A DNA stretch of 64,000 nt from NCBI GenBank assembly GCA_016297895.1, contig JAEDFS010000001.1, forward strand, positions 62,001-126,000, in the 5' to 3' direction. How positions within the stretch are numbered: position 1 is the first letter of the stretch; every line of letters begins with the position of its first letter. Below, in pieces: positions 42,229-51,659 of the stretch. Origin of the DNA: Marvinbryantia sp. Lineage in GTDB: Bacteria > Bacillota > Clostridia > Lachnospirales > Lachnospiraceae. The position numbers and the translations under genes were made by a program. The notes beneath the pieces are model-generated. The model saw only the letters and a list, made by a program, of their open reading frames with translations, did not search any database and was not told the origin of the DNA.

Positions 42229-44787
42229 ATGAGGGTTTATACAGAGAGTGACAGAGTCAGTACAGGCAACAGGGGAATCGATGAAGTGATCGACATGCTG
42301 CGAATGGGGGATAATGTGGTATGGCAGGTGGATTCCGTTTCCGATTACCGGAAGGTGGTGGAGCCTTATCTTCGCCAGGCCAGGGAGGATCAGAGGGAGA
42401 TCTATTATATCAGGTTCGGAAGTCATGAGCCGGTGATAGAAGACACAGAAGGAATTCATGTGATGCGGGTACAGGCAGAGCTGGGCTTTGAACATTTTGC
42501 CATGAAAGTTCATTACATAATCAAGGAGGCAGGAAGAGATGTCTTTTATATATTTGACTGCCTGACCGATCTGGTAAAATGCTGGTATTCAGATCTGATG
42601 ATCGGCAACTTTTTCCATGTGACCTGCCCTTATCTGTATGAACTGAATACAGTCGCTTATTTTGCACTGATCCGGGACTCCCATACGGAACATACGATAT
42701 CCAGGATCCGTGATACCACACAGGTTTTACTGGATCTGTACAATGTGGGCGGGAACTATTATCTCCATCCGCTGAAGGTATGGCTGCGTCAGTCTGAGAG
42801 CATGTTCCTGCCTCACCTGATCGAAGGAAAACAGGCCAGGACTATCACATCCAGCTTTCAGGCCGCAGCACTGTTTTCTCATTTCAGTCTGGACAGGAAC
42901 AGAACCGATTACTGGGATGTGGTGTTTCAGGAGGCTTCCATGAAGCTGTCCGGTTCTGAAGAGGAACAGAGAGAATCAAAAGAACTTCTTATTAAGCTTT
43001 TGATCGGAGAGGATCATTCCATTGCAAAGCTGTGTCGTCAGTATCTTTCTCTCAGGGATCTTTTAAACATTAAGTCCCGGGAACTGGGAACAGGAAGAAT
43101 CGGCGGAAAGGCTGTGGGGATGTTTCTGGCAAGAAAGATCCTGGAACAGGATACGGAACATAATTTCTCTGCTGTGCTGGAGGTTCATGATTCTTTTTAT
43201 ATGGGAGCGGATGTATTCTATACTTATATTGTTCACAATGCTTGCTGGAGACTTCGGACAAAGCAGAAGTCCGGAGAAGGATATTACGAGTATGCTCCGG
43301 CGCTGAAGGAAAAACTGCTGACAGGCAGCTTCCCGGAATATCTGGTCGAGAAATTTAAGGCAATGCTGGAGCATTTCGGGCAGTCTCCTATTATAGTGCG
43401 GTCCAGCTCACTTCAGGAAGACAATTTCGGCAATGCCTTTGCCGGAAAATATGACAGCGTGTTCTGTGTAAATCAGGGGACGCTGGAAGAGAGATATGAA
43501 GCTTTTGAGAAAGCGGTCAAACAGGTGTATGCCAGCACGATGAATGAGGATGCTCTGAATTACCGCATGAACAGAGGACTATGGGATAAGGATGAGCAGA
43601 TGGCCCTTCTGATCCAGAGAGTGTCCGGAGATTATTATGGAAAATACTTTTTCCCTCATGTGGCCGGTGTGGGGAATTCTTCCAATCTCTATGTCTGGGA
43701 TCCGTCCATTGATATGAGTGCGGGGATGATGCGGCTGGTATTCGGACTAGGAACAAGAGCGGTAGACCGGATCGAGGGAGATTATCCCAGGATCGTGTGC
43801 CTGGATGATCCGACAAGACCGCCAATGATCTCCTACGGAGACGAAAAGAAATTCTCCCAGCATTATGTGGACCTTCTGGATACGGCATCCAATGAATGGA
43901 CTCATAGAGATGCAGATGAGATACTGCGAATGGATATTGGAGCAGATAAAAATCTTTTTTCTTCACTGGATGTTGATACGATGCGCTGGCTGAGGGAAAG
44001 AGGACAGAAAGCACCCAATCTCTACATCCTGAATTTTAACAGACTGCTGAAATATACAGATTTTCCGCAGCAGATCCGGCAGATGCTGAAACGTCTGTCG
44101 GAAGTGTATGATTATCCGGTCGATATTGAATTTGCGGCCAATTTTGACAGAGACGGAAGTTATCGGATCAATCTGCTTCAGTGCCGTCCGCTGCAGACAA
44201 GGGGACTGGGAAGAACAGTGACAGTGCCGGAAGTGAAGGATGAGAAAAAGTGTTATCTGAAAACACATGGAAATTTTATGGGAGGAAATGTCCGGATCCC
44301 TGTAGATTATGTGATCCTGGTAAAACCAAAGGAATACCTAGCCCTGTCAGAACAGGACCGTTATGGGGTGGCAAGAGTGATCGGCAGGCTCAATACCGTG
44401 CTGAAAGACAGCAATGCCATGCTGGTGGGACCCGGAAGATGGGGAACCTCCACAACCTCTTTAGGGGTACCGGTACACTTTACAGAACTGTGCCATATGT
44501 GTGCGATCTGCGAAGTGGCTTATAAGGAGGGAAACCTGATGCCCGAGCTTTCTTACGGCAGCCATTTCTTCCAGGATCTGGTGGAATCCGGCGTGTTTTA
44601 TGCGGCTGTGTTTGAAAAGGATCGGGATGTTCTCTACCGGGAATCCTATGTTCTGGAAAGAGAGAATTGCATCGGAGAACTGACAGAGACCAACTACGGA
44701 AATGTGGTACATGTGGCAAGGACAGAGGGGCTGGAGCTGTATTCCGATACTGTCAGCCAGACGCTGGTCTGCGTGGAAAAAGAATAA
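42229..44787 (+). CDS. PEP/pyruvate-binding domain protein lacking the PEP-synthase swivel
   Basis: 852 residues from ATG 42229 (AAAGGAGAAGG upstream; the frame opens 10 codons earlier). An N-terminal about 290-residue region of unknown fold is followed by the ATP-grasp-like nucleotide-binding part of PPDK/PEP synthase: GRIGGKAVGMFLARKI near 288-303, VRSSSLQEDNFGNAFAGKYDS near 394-414 and VFGLGTRAVDRIEGDYPR near 504-521. The phospho-His swivel domain and the C-terminal PEP-binding barrel of true PPDK/PpsA are absent; the C-terminus (GPGRWGTSTTSLG) is different. It may phosphorylate another target or act as a sensor. Not recognised beyond the domain. Confidence 0.82.
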   Translation: MRVYTESDRVSTGNRGIDEVIDMLRMGDNVVWQVDSVSDYRKVVEPYLRQAREDQREIYYIRFGSHEPVIEDTEGIHVMRVQAELGFEHFAMKVHYIIKEAGRDVFYIFDCLTDLVKCWYSDLMIGNFFHVTCPYLYELNTVAYFALIRDSHTEHTISRIRDTTQVLLDLYNVGGNYYLHPLKVWLRQSESMFLPHLIEGKQARTITSSFQAAALFSHFSLDRNRTDYWDVVFQEASMKLSGSEEEQRESKELLIKLLIGEDHSIAKLCRQYLSLRDLLNIKSRELGTGRIGGKAVGMFLARKILEQDTEHNFSAVLEVHDSFYMGADVFYTYIVHNACWRLRTKQKSGEGYYEYAPALKEKLLTGSFPEYLVEKFKAMLEHFGQSPIIVRSSSLQEDNFGNAFAGKYDSVFCVNQGTLEERYEAFEKAVKQVYASTMNEDALNYRMNRGLWDKDEQMALLIQRVSGDYYGKYFFPHVAGVGNSSNLYVWDPSIDMSAGMMRLVFGLGTRAVDRIEGDYPRIVCLDDPTRPPMISYGDEKKFSQHYVDLLDTASNEWTHRDADEILRMDIGADKNLFSSLDVDTMRWLRERGQKAPNLYILNFNRLLKYTDFPQQIRQMLKRLSEVYDYPVDIEFAANFDRDGSYRINLLQCRPLQTRGLGRTVTVPEVKDEKKCYLKTHGNFMGGNVRIPVDYVILVKPKEYLALSEQDRYGVARVIGRLNTVLKDSNAMLVGPGRWGTSTTSLGVPVHFTELCHMCAICEVAYKEGNLMPELSYGSHFFQDLVESGVFYAAVFEKDRDVLYRESYVLERENCIGELTETNYGNVVHVARTEGLELYSDTVSQTLVCVEKE

Positions 44788-44797
44788 GAGTCAGCAA

Positions 44798-44830
44798 ACC
44801 GGACAGCAGCCCGCTGTCCGGTTTCCGTTT
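44798..44830 (+). terminator. Terminator after the PEP/pyruvate-binding gene
   Basis: ACCGGACAGC at 44798-44807 pairs with GCTGTCCGGT at 44813-44822, then TTCCGTTT. Confidence 0.75.
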
Positions 44831-44969
44831 CATAAAATATCCTACAAAATTCAGAAAATCCTTACTTGTGCGGGAAAGCAGTTTTAGTGTATAGTGAAAC
44901 TATGAAAATGGGTAATACTGTAGACTCATAAGGATAACGAAAAGTATAAGACAGGGAGGAAAAGAATAT

Positions 44970-46577
44970 ATGAGCAGAGAAATGAGTCTGATCAAGGAAG
45001 ATATTGTAAATGCAAAGACCGCACTGGGGATTGAATTTGGTTCCACAAGGATCAAAGCAGTTCTGATCGATTCGGAGCATGCACCGATCGCATCCGGAAG
45101 CCATGAGTGGGAGAATCGTCTGGATAATGGTGTATGGACCTACACACTGGAGGATATCTGGACGGGACTTCAGGATGCCTACACCAATCTGGCAGCAGAT
45201 GTGAAGGCTCAGTATGACGTCACACTGACCAATATCGGAGCGATTGGCTTTTCTGCCATGATGCACGGATATATGGCTTTTGATAAAGAAGGAGAACTTC
45301 TGGTTCCATTCCGTACATGGAGAAATACCATGACAGGAGAGGCGGCTGAGAAGCTGTTCACCCTGTTTGACTACAATATTCCCCAGAGATGGAGCATTGC
45401 TCATCTGTATCAGGCGATCTTAAACGGAGAGGAACATGTAAAGGATATTGCATACCTGACTACTCTGGCAGGATATATTCACTGGAAAATGACCGGTGTC
45501 AAGGCACTGGGAGTAGGCGATGCATCCGGTATGTTCCCCATTGATCCCAAGACGAAAGATTATGACCAGACCATGGTAGATAAGTTCGATGCACTGGTAG
45601 AGGATAAGAAATTTCCGTGGATGCTTCGTGATATCCTTCCTCAGGTACTGGTGGCAGGGCAGTCTGCAGGAATCCTGACAGAGGAAGGAGCAAAGCTTCT
45701 GGATGTCAGCGGAAATCTGCAGGCAGGCATTCCGGTATGTCCGGCTGAAGGCGATGCCGGCACAGGTATGGCGGCAACAAACAGTGTCAAACAGCGTACC
45801 GGCAATGTTTCGGCAGGTACTTCTGTATTTGCCATGGTTGTTCTGGAGAAAGAGCTTTCCAAAGCATATCCGGAGCTTGACCTGGTAACCACACCGGACG
45901 GCAGCCTGGTGGCTATGGCTCACTGCAACAACTGTACGTCTGATCTGAATGCATGGGTCAATATTTTCAAAGAGTTTATGCAGGCTATGAATCTCCCGGT
46001 AGATATGAACCAGCTTTTCGGTACGCTGTATCATAAAGCAATGGAAGGAGATAAGGACTGCGGAGGACTGATGGCATACAACTACTTCTCGGGAGAACCG
46101 GTTACCGGTTTTGAAGAAGGACGTCCCCTGTTTGCACGGAAACCGGACAGCAAATTCAATCTTGCAAACTTCATGAGAAGCCATCTCTATTCTTCCCTGG
46201 CAACTCTGAAGATCGGTATGGATATCCTGTTTAAGCAGGAGCATGTGGAACTGGATGAGCTGATGGGCCACGGCGGTCTGTTTAAGACCAAAGGTGTGGG
46301 TCAGAGCATTATGGCAGCAGCTGCAAACGTACCGGTAACCTGTATGGAGACAGCGGGAGAAGGAGGCGCATGGGGAATTGCACTTCTGGCTGCCTACATG
46401 AAGGATAAAGAGGAAGGCGAAACACTGGATGCTTATCTGAACAATAAGGTATTTGCCGGACAGGAAGGAACAAAGATGAATCCGGATCCCGCAGATGTGG
46501 CAGGATTTGATGAGTTCATCAAAGGTTATGTGGCCGGACTTCCCATGGAGAAGGCAGCAGTGGAGTCTATGAGATAA
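44970..46577 (+). CDS. FGGY-family carbohydrate kinase, probable ribulokinase
   Basis: 535 residues. N-terminal actin-like domain with GIEFGSTRIKAVLID (about 20-34), the substrate region HGYMAFDKEGELL near 103, ATP-side GNVSAGTSVFAM near 274-285 and GHGGLFKTKGVG near 433. FGGY kinases phosphorylate pentoses and other sugars. araD directly follows, so L-ribulose is the best guess for the substrate; it differs in sequence from classical AraB. Substrate inferred from context only. First gene of a cluster running to 55.2 kb; start has GGGAGG. Confidence 0.88.
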   Translation: MSREMSLIKEDIVNAKTALGIEFGSTRIKAVLIDSEHAPIASGSHEWENRLDNGVWTYTLEDIWTGLQDAYTNLAADVKAQYDVTLTNIGAIGFSAMMHGYMAFDKEGELLVPFRTWRNTMTGEAAEKLFTLFDYNIPQRWSIAHLYQAILNGEEHVKDIAYLTTLAGYIHWKMTGVKALGVGDASGMFPIDPKTKDYDQTMVDKFDALVEDKKFPWMLRDILPQVLVAGQSAGILTEEGAKLLDVSGNLQAGIPVCPAEGDAGTGMAATNSVKQRTGNVSAGTSVFAMVVLEKELSKAYPELDLVTTPDGSLVAMAHCNNCTSDLNAWVNIFKEFMQAMNLPVDMNQLFGTLYHKAMEGDKDCGGLMAYNYFSGEPVTGFEEGRPLFARKPDSKFNLANFMRSHLYSSLATLKIGMDILFKQEHVELDELMGHGGLFKTKGVGQSIMAAAANVPVTCMETAGEGGAWGIALLAAYMKDKEEGETLDAYLNNKVFAGQEGTKMNPDPADVAGFDEFIKGYVAGLPMEKAAVESMR

Positions 46578-46601
46578 GAGAAAAGAAAGGATACAGATAT
46601 C

Positions 46602-47291
46602 ATGCTGGAAGAACTGAAAAAACGAGTATACGAAGCGAATATGCTTCTTCCGAAATACGGACTGGTAACATTTACCTGGGGCAATGTCAGCGAGATTGAC
46701 CGGGAGACCGGGATCTTCGCTATCAAACCCAGCGGAGTAGAATATGGCAAACTGACACCGGACGATATGGTGCTGATGGATCTGAACGGAAATAAGGTAG
46801 AAGGAAAATACAATCCTTCTTCTGATACGCCTACTCATCTGGAACTTTACAGAGCATTTCCGAAGATCGGCGGTGTGGTACATACCCATTCTTCCTGGGC
46901 AACCAGCTGGGCACAGGCGGGAAGATCTATTCCCTGCTATGGAACCACACATGCAGACTATATTTATGGAGAAGTACCCTGTGCACGGTGCCTTACAGAG
47001 GAGGAACTGAAAAACTATGAGACCAACACCGGGCTTCTGATCGTAGATCTGTTCAAGGATAAAGATTATGAGGCAGTACCGGCAGTGCTCTGCAAAAATC
47101 ATGGACCTTTCACCTGGGGAAAAGATGGTCATGAGGCAGTGCACAATGCGGTCGTGCTGGAAGAGGTGGCAAAGATGGCGGCCCGCTGCGAGACGATCAA
47201 TCCGCAGGTTCAGCCGGCACCGCAGGAACTTCAGGACAAGCATTATTTCAGAAAACATGGAGCAAACGCATATTACGGACAGGGAAAATAG
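46602..47291 (+). CDS. araD: L-ribulose-5-phosphate 4-epimerase AraD
   Basis: Converts L-ribulose 5-phosphate to D-xylulose 5-phosphate with a metal ion. 229 residues, standard length; FTWGNVSEID, KPSGVEY, VVHTHSSWATSWAQAG with the metal His pair, THADYIYG and KNHGPFTWG are hallmark blocks. Links the kinase upstream to the pentose phosphate pathway. The response regulator starts four bases after its stop. Confidence 0.96.
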   Translation: MLEELKKRVYEANMLLPKYGLVTFTWGNVSEIDRETGIFAIKPSGVEYGKLTPDDMVLMDLNGNKVEGKYNPSSDTPTHLELYRAFPKIGGVVHTHSSWATSWAQAGRSIPCYGTTHADYIYGEVPCARCLTEEELKNYETNTGLLIVDLFKDKDYEAVPAVLCKNHGPFTWGKDGHEAVHNAVVLEEVAKMAARCETINPQVQPAPQELQDKHYFRKHGANAYYGQGK

Positions 47292-47294
47292 GAC

Positions 47295-48917
47295 ATGTTG
47301 AAAGTTTTTTTGGTGGAAGACGAAGTAGTTATGCGAAACGGAATCAAAAATAACATTCCGTGGGAAAGCGAAGGATTTCAATTTGCAGGAGAGGCCAGCG
47401 ACGGAGAGCTGGCCTATCCGCTTATTAAGAAGGAAAAACCGGATATTCTGATCACAGATATCCGGATGCCCTTTATGGATGGGCTGGAGTTAAGCCGCAT
47501 CGTGAAAAAAGAACTGCCTCAGATCAAAATCATCATTCTGAGCGGTTATAATGAATTTGATTATGCGAAAACAGCAATCAACATCGGAGTGACGGATTAT
47601 CTTCTGAAGCCGATCAGTTCTGCAAAGCTTCTGGAAGCGGTGAAAAATGTAGCAGCCATGATCGAAAAAGAGCAGGAACATACCAGGATGCTGGAACGGT
47701 ATCAAAAGGAGATGGAAGAAAATCTGCAGCTGGAAAAGCATAAGCTGTGGAGTGCGCTGGCATCCAACCAGCTTTCTACGGCAGAGCTTCTGGAAAAAGG
47801 ACAAAAGCTGGGAATGGATTTTACGGCGTCTTCTTATCTGGTATTTTTATTTAAGATCATGCAGAGCGGGGATGCCACAGCCTGCACAAAGGAGATCGTG
47901 GAACTATCCGATAAAGTGACGAAGAAAGCCGGAATCTGGGAAAAGGTGCTGGCCTTCGACCGGAGTCCGGACGGATGGGCATTTCTGATCAAAGGTCAGT
48001 CTTCCCGTGATGTGGATCAGACCCTGGAGGAGTGCAGGGAGCAGCTTCATGAATTGATTCAGGGATCTCCGAATGTGGAATATTTCGGTGGAATCGGAGG
48101 CATCGTTCATCGCCTGGGAGACATTCGAAATTCTTATCTGGAGGCAGCGAAAGCATTCGCCGGCCGTTTCTTTTCGGAACCCAACCGGCTGATCCGCTGT
48201 GAGGAAATTCCGGGTCTTCATGCAGCAGATGATGAAAAAATCGATGTGAGTAAAGTGAGGTCCAAAAAATCCGATCAGGAACTGGTAGAAAAATTCCTGA
48301 AAAGCGGAACGCTGGAAGAGGTGGACAGTTTTCTGGAAGAATATTTCCTGAATGTAGGAAATGAGAATTACCAGTCCCTTTTGTACCGGCAGTATATCGT
48401 GATGGACCTTTATTTCTCCTGTACGGATTTCCTGCGGGGAATGGATATGGATGTGGATGCGCTGCCGGAAGAATGCAGAGACATTAATGTGATCGTAGCC
48501 AATGCCGTATCTGCGGAGCTGGTAAGAGAACATATCAGTCGACTTTTTTCAGCAACTATGAATCTGCGTGACAGTCATTCCAGAAAAAAATACAGTGCAC
48601 TGCTGGAAGAGGCCAAAACATTTATCAGAGAAAATTATCAGAGAGAGGATATGTCTCTGAACACCGTGGCTGCCCAGGTAAATATCAGTCCCAGTTATTT
48701 CAGTGCGATTTTCAGCGGGGAGATGGGGCAGACTTTCGTGGAATATCTCACGTCGGTGAGACTGGAAAAAGCAAAAGAACTGCTGATGTGTTCCAGTATG
48801 CGTACAGCAGAGATCGGGTATGAGGTGGGCTATAAGGATTCTCATTATTTCAGTTATATTTTCAAAAAAGTAGTGGGATGCAGCCCAAAAGAATATAAAA
48901 ACCGGGGAAAAGAGTAA
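47295..48917 (+). CDS. AraC-type response regulator with long middle region
   Basis: 540 residues: receiver domain (about 1-125) with Asp55 in ITDIRMPFMDG and Lys near 104 in LLKP, a coiled linker (about 125-150), a long middle region of unknown fold (about 150-420) and paired AraC helix-turn-helix motifs at the C-terminus (about 435-538, VNISPSYFSAIFSGE and VGYKDSHYFSYIFKK). YesN-type regulators of this size control sugar uptake. The kinase starts three bases after. Likely controls the flanking pentose and transporter genes. Confidence 0.93.
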   Translation: MLKVFLVEDEVVMRNGIKNNIPWESEGFQFAGEASDGELAYPLIKKEKPDILITDIRMPFMDGLELSRIVKKELPQIKIIILSGYNEFDYAKTAINIGVTDYLLKPISSAKLLEAVKNVAAMIEKEQEHTRMLERYQKEMEENLQLEKHKLWSALASNQLSTAELLEKGQKLGMDFTASSYLVFLFKIMQSGDATACTKEIVELSDKVTKKAGIWEKVLAFDRSPDGWAFLIKGQSSRDVDQTLEECREQLHELIQGSPNVEYFGGIGGIVHRLGDIRNSYLEAAKAFAGRFFSEPNRLIRCEEIPGLHAADDEKIDVSKVRSKKSDQELVEKFLKSGTLEEVDSFLEEYFLNVGNENYQSLLYRQYIVMDLYFSCTDFLRGMDMDVDALPEECRDINVIVANAVSAELVREHISRLFSATMNLRDSHSRKKYSALLEEAKTFIRENYQREDMSLNTVAAQVNISPSYFSAIFSGEMGQTFVEYLTSVRLEKAKELLMCSSMRTAEIGYEVGYKDSHYFSYIFKKVVGCSPKEYKNRGKE

Positions 48918-48920
48918 GGT

Positions 48921-50420
48921 ATGAAGTTTCTGAAAAAGTACTCACTGAGAAACAGAATGTATATTCTGGCCGGAACGATCGTTGTGCCGCTTACGATACT
49001 GATCTTGTATCTTCTGACGAATCTGATCAATTTCAGTACGGCTTACAACCAGAGTGTCATAAACATAACAGCGATGAAAGATTACAGTCTGAACTTTAAG
49101 GCAGACCTGGATTACAGCATGTATCGTGCGATTATCGGCAATCTGTCTCTGGGCAGTCTGGATGAATATGCCAAGAGCAGTAAAACGGATTCAGCACAGG
49201 TGCGGAATCCCTACGGCATGATCAATGAAATGAGAAATGCTGTGAAGCGCCAGGAGATGGGTTCCTCGACGGAGAGTACGGATCTGATGCGAAGGATCGG
49301 AAAAAGCCTTGGCTGGCTGGAAAGGGTAGTCCAAAAGATTGATGAAAACATTCTGGAGGGAGGACACTATGCGGAGAATATTGAACTGCTGGATAAAGAC
49401 ATTCGCAGTTCCACCCAGTTGATCCAGGATAATCTGAACGAGTATATTTATTATGAAGTAATCAATCTGGAAAATATCCGGGCAGATCTGGAACGAGAAG
49501 CAAGAAACCGGCTTGTACTCTGTACGGTGATCTTAGCGCTCATATTAATTATTATGGTATTTATGACCAAGATCGTTACCGGCAGTATTACAAAACCAAT
49601 AAAAGAATTATGCACTGCAACAAGACAGGTTGCGCAGGGAGATTTTTCGCCGGCGGAGATCGAGGCGGACGATGAGATTCAGGTACTGACAAACAGTTTT
49701 AATGACATGACCGGCAAGATCCAGTATCTGATTGAAAATATCAAAACGGAGCAGAAAAATCTGAGAGACACAGAACTGAAACTTCTTCAGGCGCAGATCA
49801 ACCCGCATTTCCTGTACAATACACTGGATGCGATCATCTGGATGGCGGAAGGAGGACAGGATAAGGAAGTGGTGTCTATGGTAAGTGCCCTGTCAGAATT
49901 TTTCCGTACTACATTGAGCGAAGGAAAAGATTACATCACCATACAGGAAGAGGAATCCCATATCCGAAGTTATCTCAGCATTCAGGAATTTCGGTATGCG
50001 GACATCATGGAATATGAGATCCAGATCGATCCGGCTCTGTATGAGTACTATATTCTGAAGCTGACACTGCAGCCTCTTGTAGAAAATGCCCTTTATCATG
50101 GTATAAAAAATAAGCGCAGCAAGGGAAAGATACTTGTCAGAGGGTATGAAAAAGACGGAGATATCTATCTGGAGGTGCGGGACAACGGAATCGGTATGGA
50201 TGATGCAGAACTGGATATTCTGCAGAAAAAACTTCGAGGTGAGGCTGTGCAGGAAAGAGGATTCGGCGTGGGGAATGTGGCAGAGAGGATACGCCTGAAT
50301 TATGGAGAACCCTACGGTATCTTTTTTTTCAGCCGGAAAGGAGAAGGTACGGTGGCGACTGTCCGCATCCCTAAAAAAATCATACCTTTTTCAGAAAAAA
50401 ATAAACATGAGAATTTCTGA
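48921..50420 (+). CDS. Sensor histidine kinase (YesM-like)
   Basis: 499 residues. Membrane helix about 15-37, outside sensor region (about 38-190), second helix about 195-215, HAMP (about 215-270), and a His_kinase domain with His296 in INPHFLYNTLDAI, plus ATP-binding PLVENALYHGIKN and VRDNGIGMDD. Partner of the regulator just upstream. The transporter operon with its own promoter comes next; the periplasmic-type binding protein may present ligand to it. Confidence 0.93.
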   Translation: MKFLKKYSLRNRMYILAGTIVVPLTILILYLLTNLINFSTAYNQSVINITAMKDYSLNFKADLDYSMYRAIIGNLSLGSLDEYAKSSKTDSAQVRNPYGMINEMRNAVKRQEMGSSTESTDLMRRIGKSLGWLERVVQKIDENILEGGHYAENIELLDKDIRSSTQLIQDNLNEYIYYEVINLENIRADLEREARNRLVLCTVILALILIIMVFMTKIVTGSITKPIKELCTATRQVAQGDFSPAEIEADDEIQVLTNSFNDMTGKIQYLIENIKTEQKNLRDTELKLLQAQINPHFLYNTLDAIIWMAEGGQDKEVVSMVSALSEFFRTTLSEGKDYITIQEEESHIRSYLSIQEFRYADIMEYEIQIDPALYEYYILKLTLQPLVENALYHGIKNKRSKGKILVRGYEKDGDIYLEVRDNGIGMDDAELDILQKKLRGEAVQERGFGVGNVAERIRLNYGEPYGIFFFSRKGEGTVATVRIPKKIIPFSEKNKHENF

Positions 50421-50466
50421 AAAAAATTTCCAGTAAAAAATAAAACAAACTGTCCCGATTTTTCCG

Positions 50467-50495
50467 TTTTCACAGGACCGGATTATTGATAAAAT
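50467..50495 (+). promoter_or_regulatory. Promoter of the YtfQ-type transporter operon
   Basis: TTTTCA at 50467-50472, 17-base spacer, TAAAAT at 50490-50495. A small stem GGAAGC/GCTTCC lies in the leader at 50514-50530. Confidence 0.5.
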
Positions 50496-50552
50496 ACAGA
50501 TACAAGTTAAGCGGGAAGCGGAAGGCTTCCAATCGAAAAAGGAGGAAGTAAC

Positions 50553-51533
50553 ATGAACAAGAAAGTCGTATCTATTTTAGTAACATCTGCAATGGCAGCT
50601 TCAATGTTTTCCTTTGCAGCATCTGCAGAAGATGAACTGATTACAGTAGGTTATGCACAGGTTGGTGCTGAATCTGACTGGAGAACAGCAAACACAGAAT
50701 CTTTTAAATCCACTTTCACAGAAGAAAACGGATATCAGTTAATTTTCGATGATGCACAGCAGAAACAGGAAAATCAGATCAAGGCAATTAGAAGCTTTAT
50801 TCAGCAGGAAGTTGACTACATTGTAATAGCACCTGTAGTTGAGACCGGTTGGGAAACCGTTCTTCAGGAAGCAGCAGATGCCGGTATTCCGGTTATCCTT
50901 TCTGACCGTCAGATGGATCTGGCTGATGACAGCCTGTATACCTGCTGGGTAGGCGGCAACTTCGTAAAAGAAGGTGAGACCTGCGGACAGTGGCTGGCAG
51001 ATTATCTGGAAGCTCAGGGACGCGGCGAAGAAGAAATCAATATCGTAACGATCCAGGGTACCATCGGTGCATCTGCTCAGATCGGACGTACAGAAGGTGT
51101 TGGAAACATCGTTGCTCAGCACGAAAACTGGAAGATGCTGGATATGCAGTCCGGTGAATTCACACAGGCTAAAGGTCAGGAAGTTATGGAATCTTTCCTG
51201 AAATCTTATGATGATATCGATGTTGTTATCTGTGAAAACGACAACGAAGCATTTGGTGCTATCGATGCAATTAAGGCTGCCGGCAAGACCTGCGGACCGG
51301 ATGGAGACATCATCGTTGTATCTTTCGACTCTGTAAAAGCTGCATTTGATTCTATGATCGCCGGCGATCTGAATGCTACATTCGAGTGCAACCCGCTGCA
51401 CGGACCGCGTGTTGCTGAAATCATTCAGAAACTGGAAGCAGGCGAAGATGTTGAAAAGATTCAGTATGTAGACGAAGCATACTTCGATACATCTATGGAT
51501 CTGGAATCTATCCTGGCTGAACGTCTTTACTAA
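50553..51533 (+). CDS. Sugar ABC transporter binding protein (YtfQ/RbsB type)
   Basis: 326 residues of the ribose/galactofuranose-binding fold. GYAQVGAESDWRTANTESFK near the start is close to the YtfQ pattern; ADAGIPVILSDR and CENDNEAFGAIDAIKAAG are typical. The leader ends SFAASAED with an Ala-x-Ala cut site and no Cys, so it appears to be released rather than lipid-anchored. Followed by a hairpin before the ATPase gene, as often seen where the binding protein is made in excess. Sugar: probably a furanose-form pentose or hexose. Confidence 0.92.
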   Translation: MNKKVVSILVTSAMAASMFSFAASAEDELITVGYAQVGAESDWRTANTESFKSTFTEENGYQLIFDDAQQKQENQIKAIRSFIQQEVDYIVIAPVVETGWETVLQEAADAGIPVILSDRQMDLADDSLYTCWVGGNFVKEGETCGQWLADYLEAQGRGEEEINIVTIQGTIGASAQIGRTEGVGNIVAQHENWKMLDMQSGEFTQAKGQEVMESFLKSYDDIDVVICENDNEAFGAIDAIKAAGKTCGPDGDIIVVSFDSVKAAFDSMIAGDLNATFECNPLHGPRVAEIIQKLEAGEDVEKIQYVDEAYFDTSMDLESILAERLY

Positions 51534-51583
51534 TCCACAGTAGACGAACTGATGAAAACAATGCAATAAAGCAATGAAATGAA

Positions 51584-51629
51584 AAAGTGTGAGGGCCGGG
51601 AGCCGGAAGGGTCTCTCCCCTCACTCTTT
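51584..51629 (+). other. Hairpin between binding protein and ATPase genes
   Basis: AAAGTGTGAGGG at 51584-51595 pairs with CCCTCACTCTTT (51618-51629) with one mismatch and a 22-base loop. No T run follows. It likely stabilises the upstream message or partly ends transcription. Confidence 0.6.
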
Positions 51630-51659
51630 GCTTGTAAAGAAGGAAAGCGAGGTGGCTTT

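Noticed and set aside
45420..47381. 653-residue reverse-strand frame
   Set aside because: Shadow of the FGGY kinase and araD genes; crosses the gene boundary and shows no domain.
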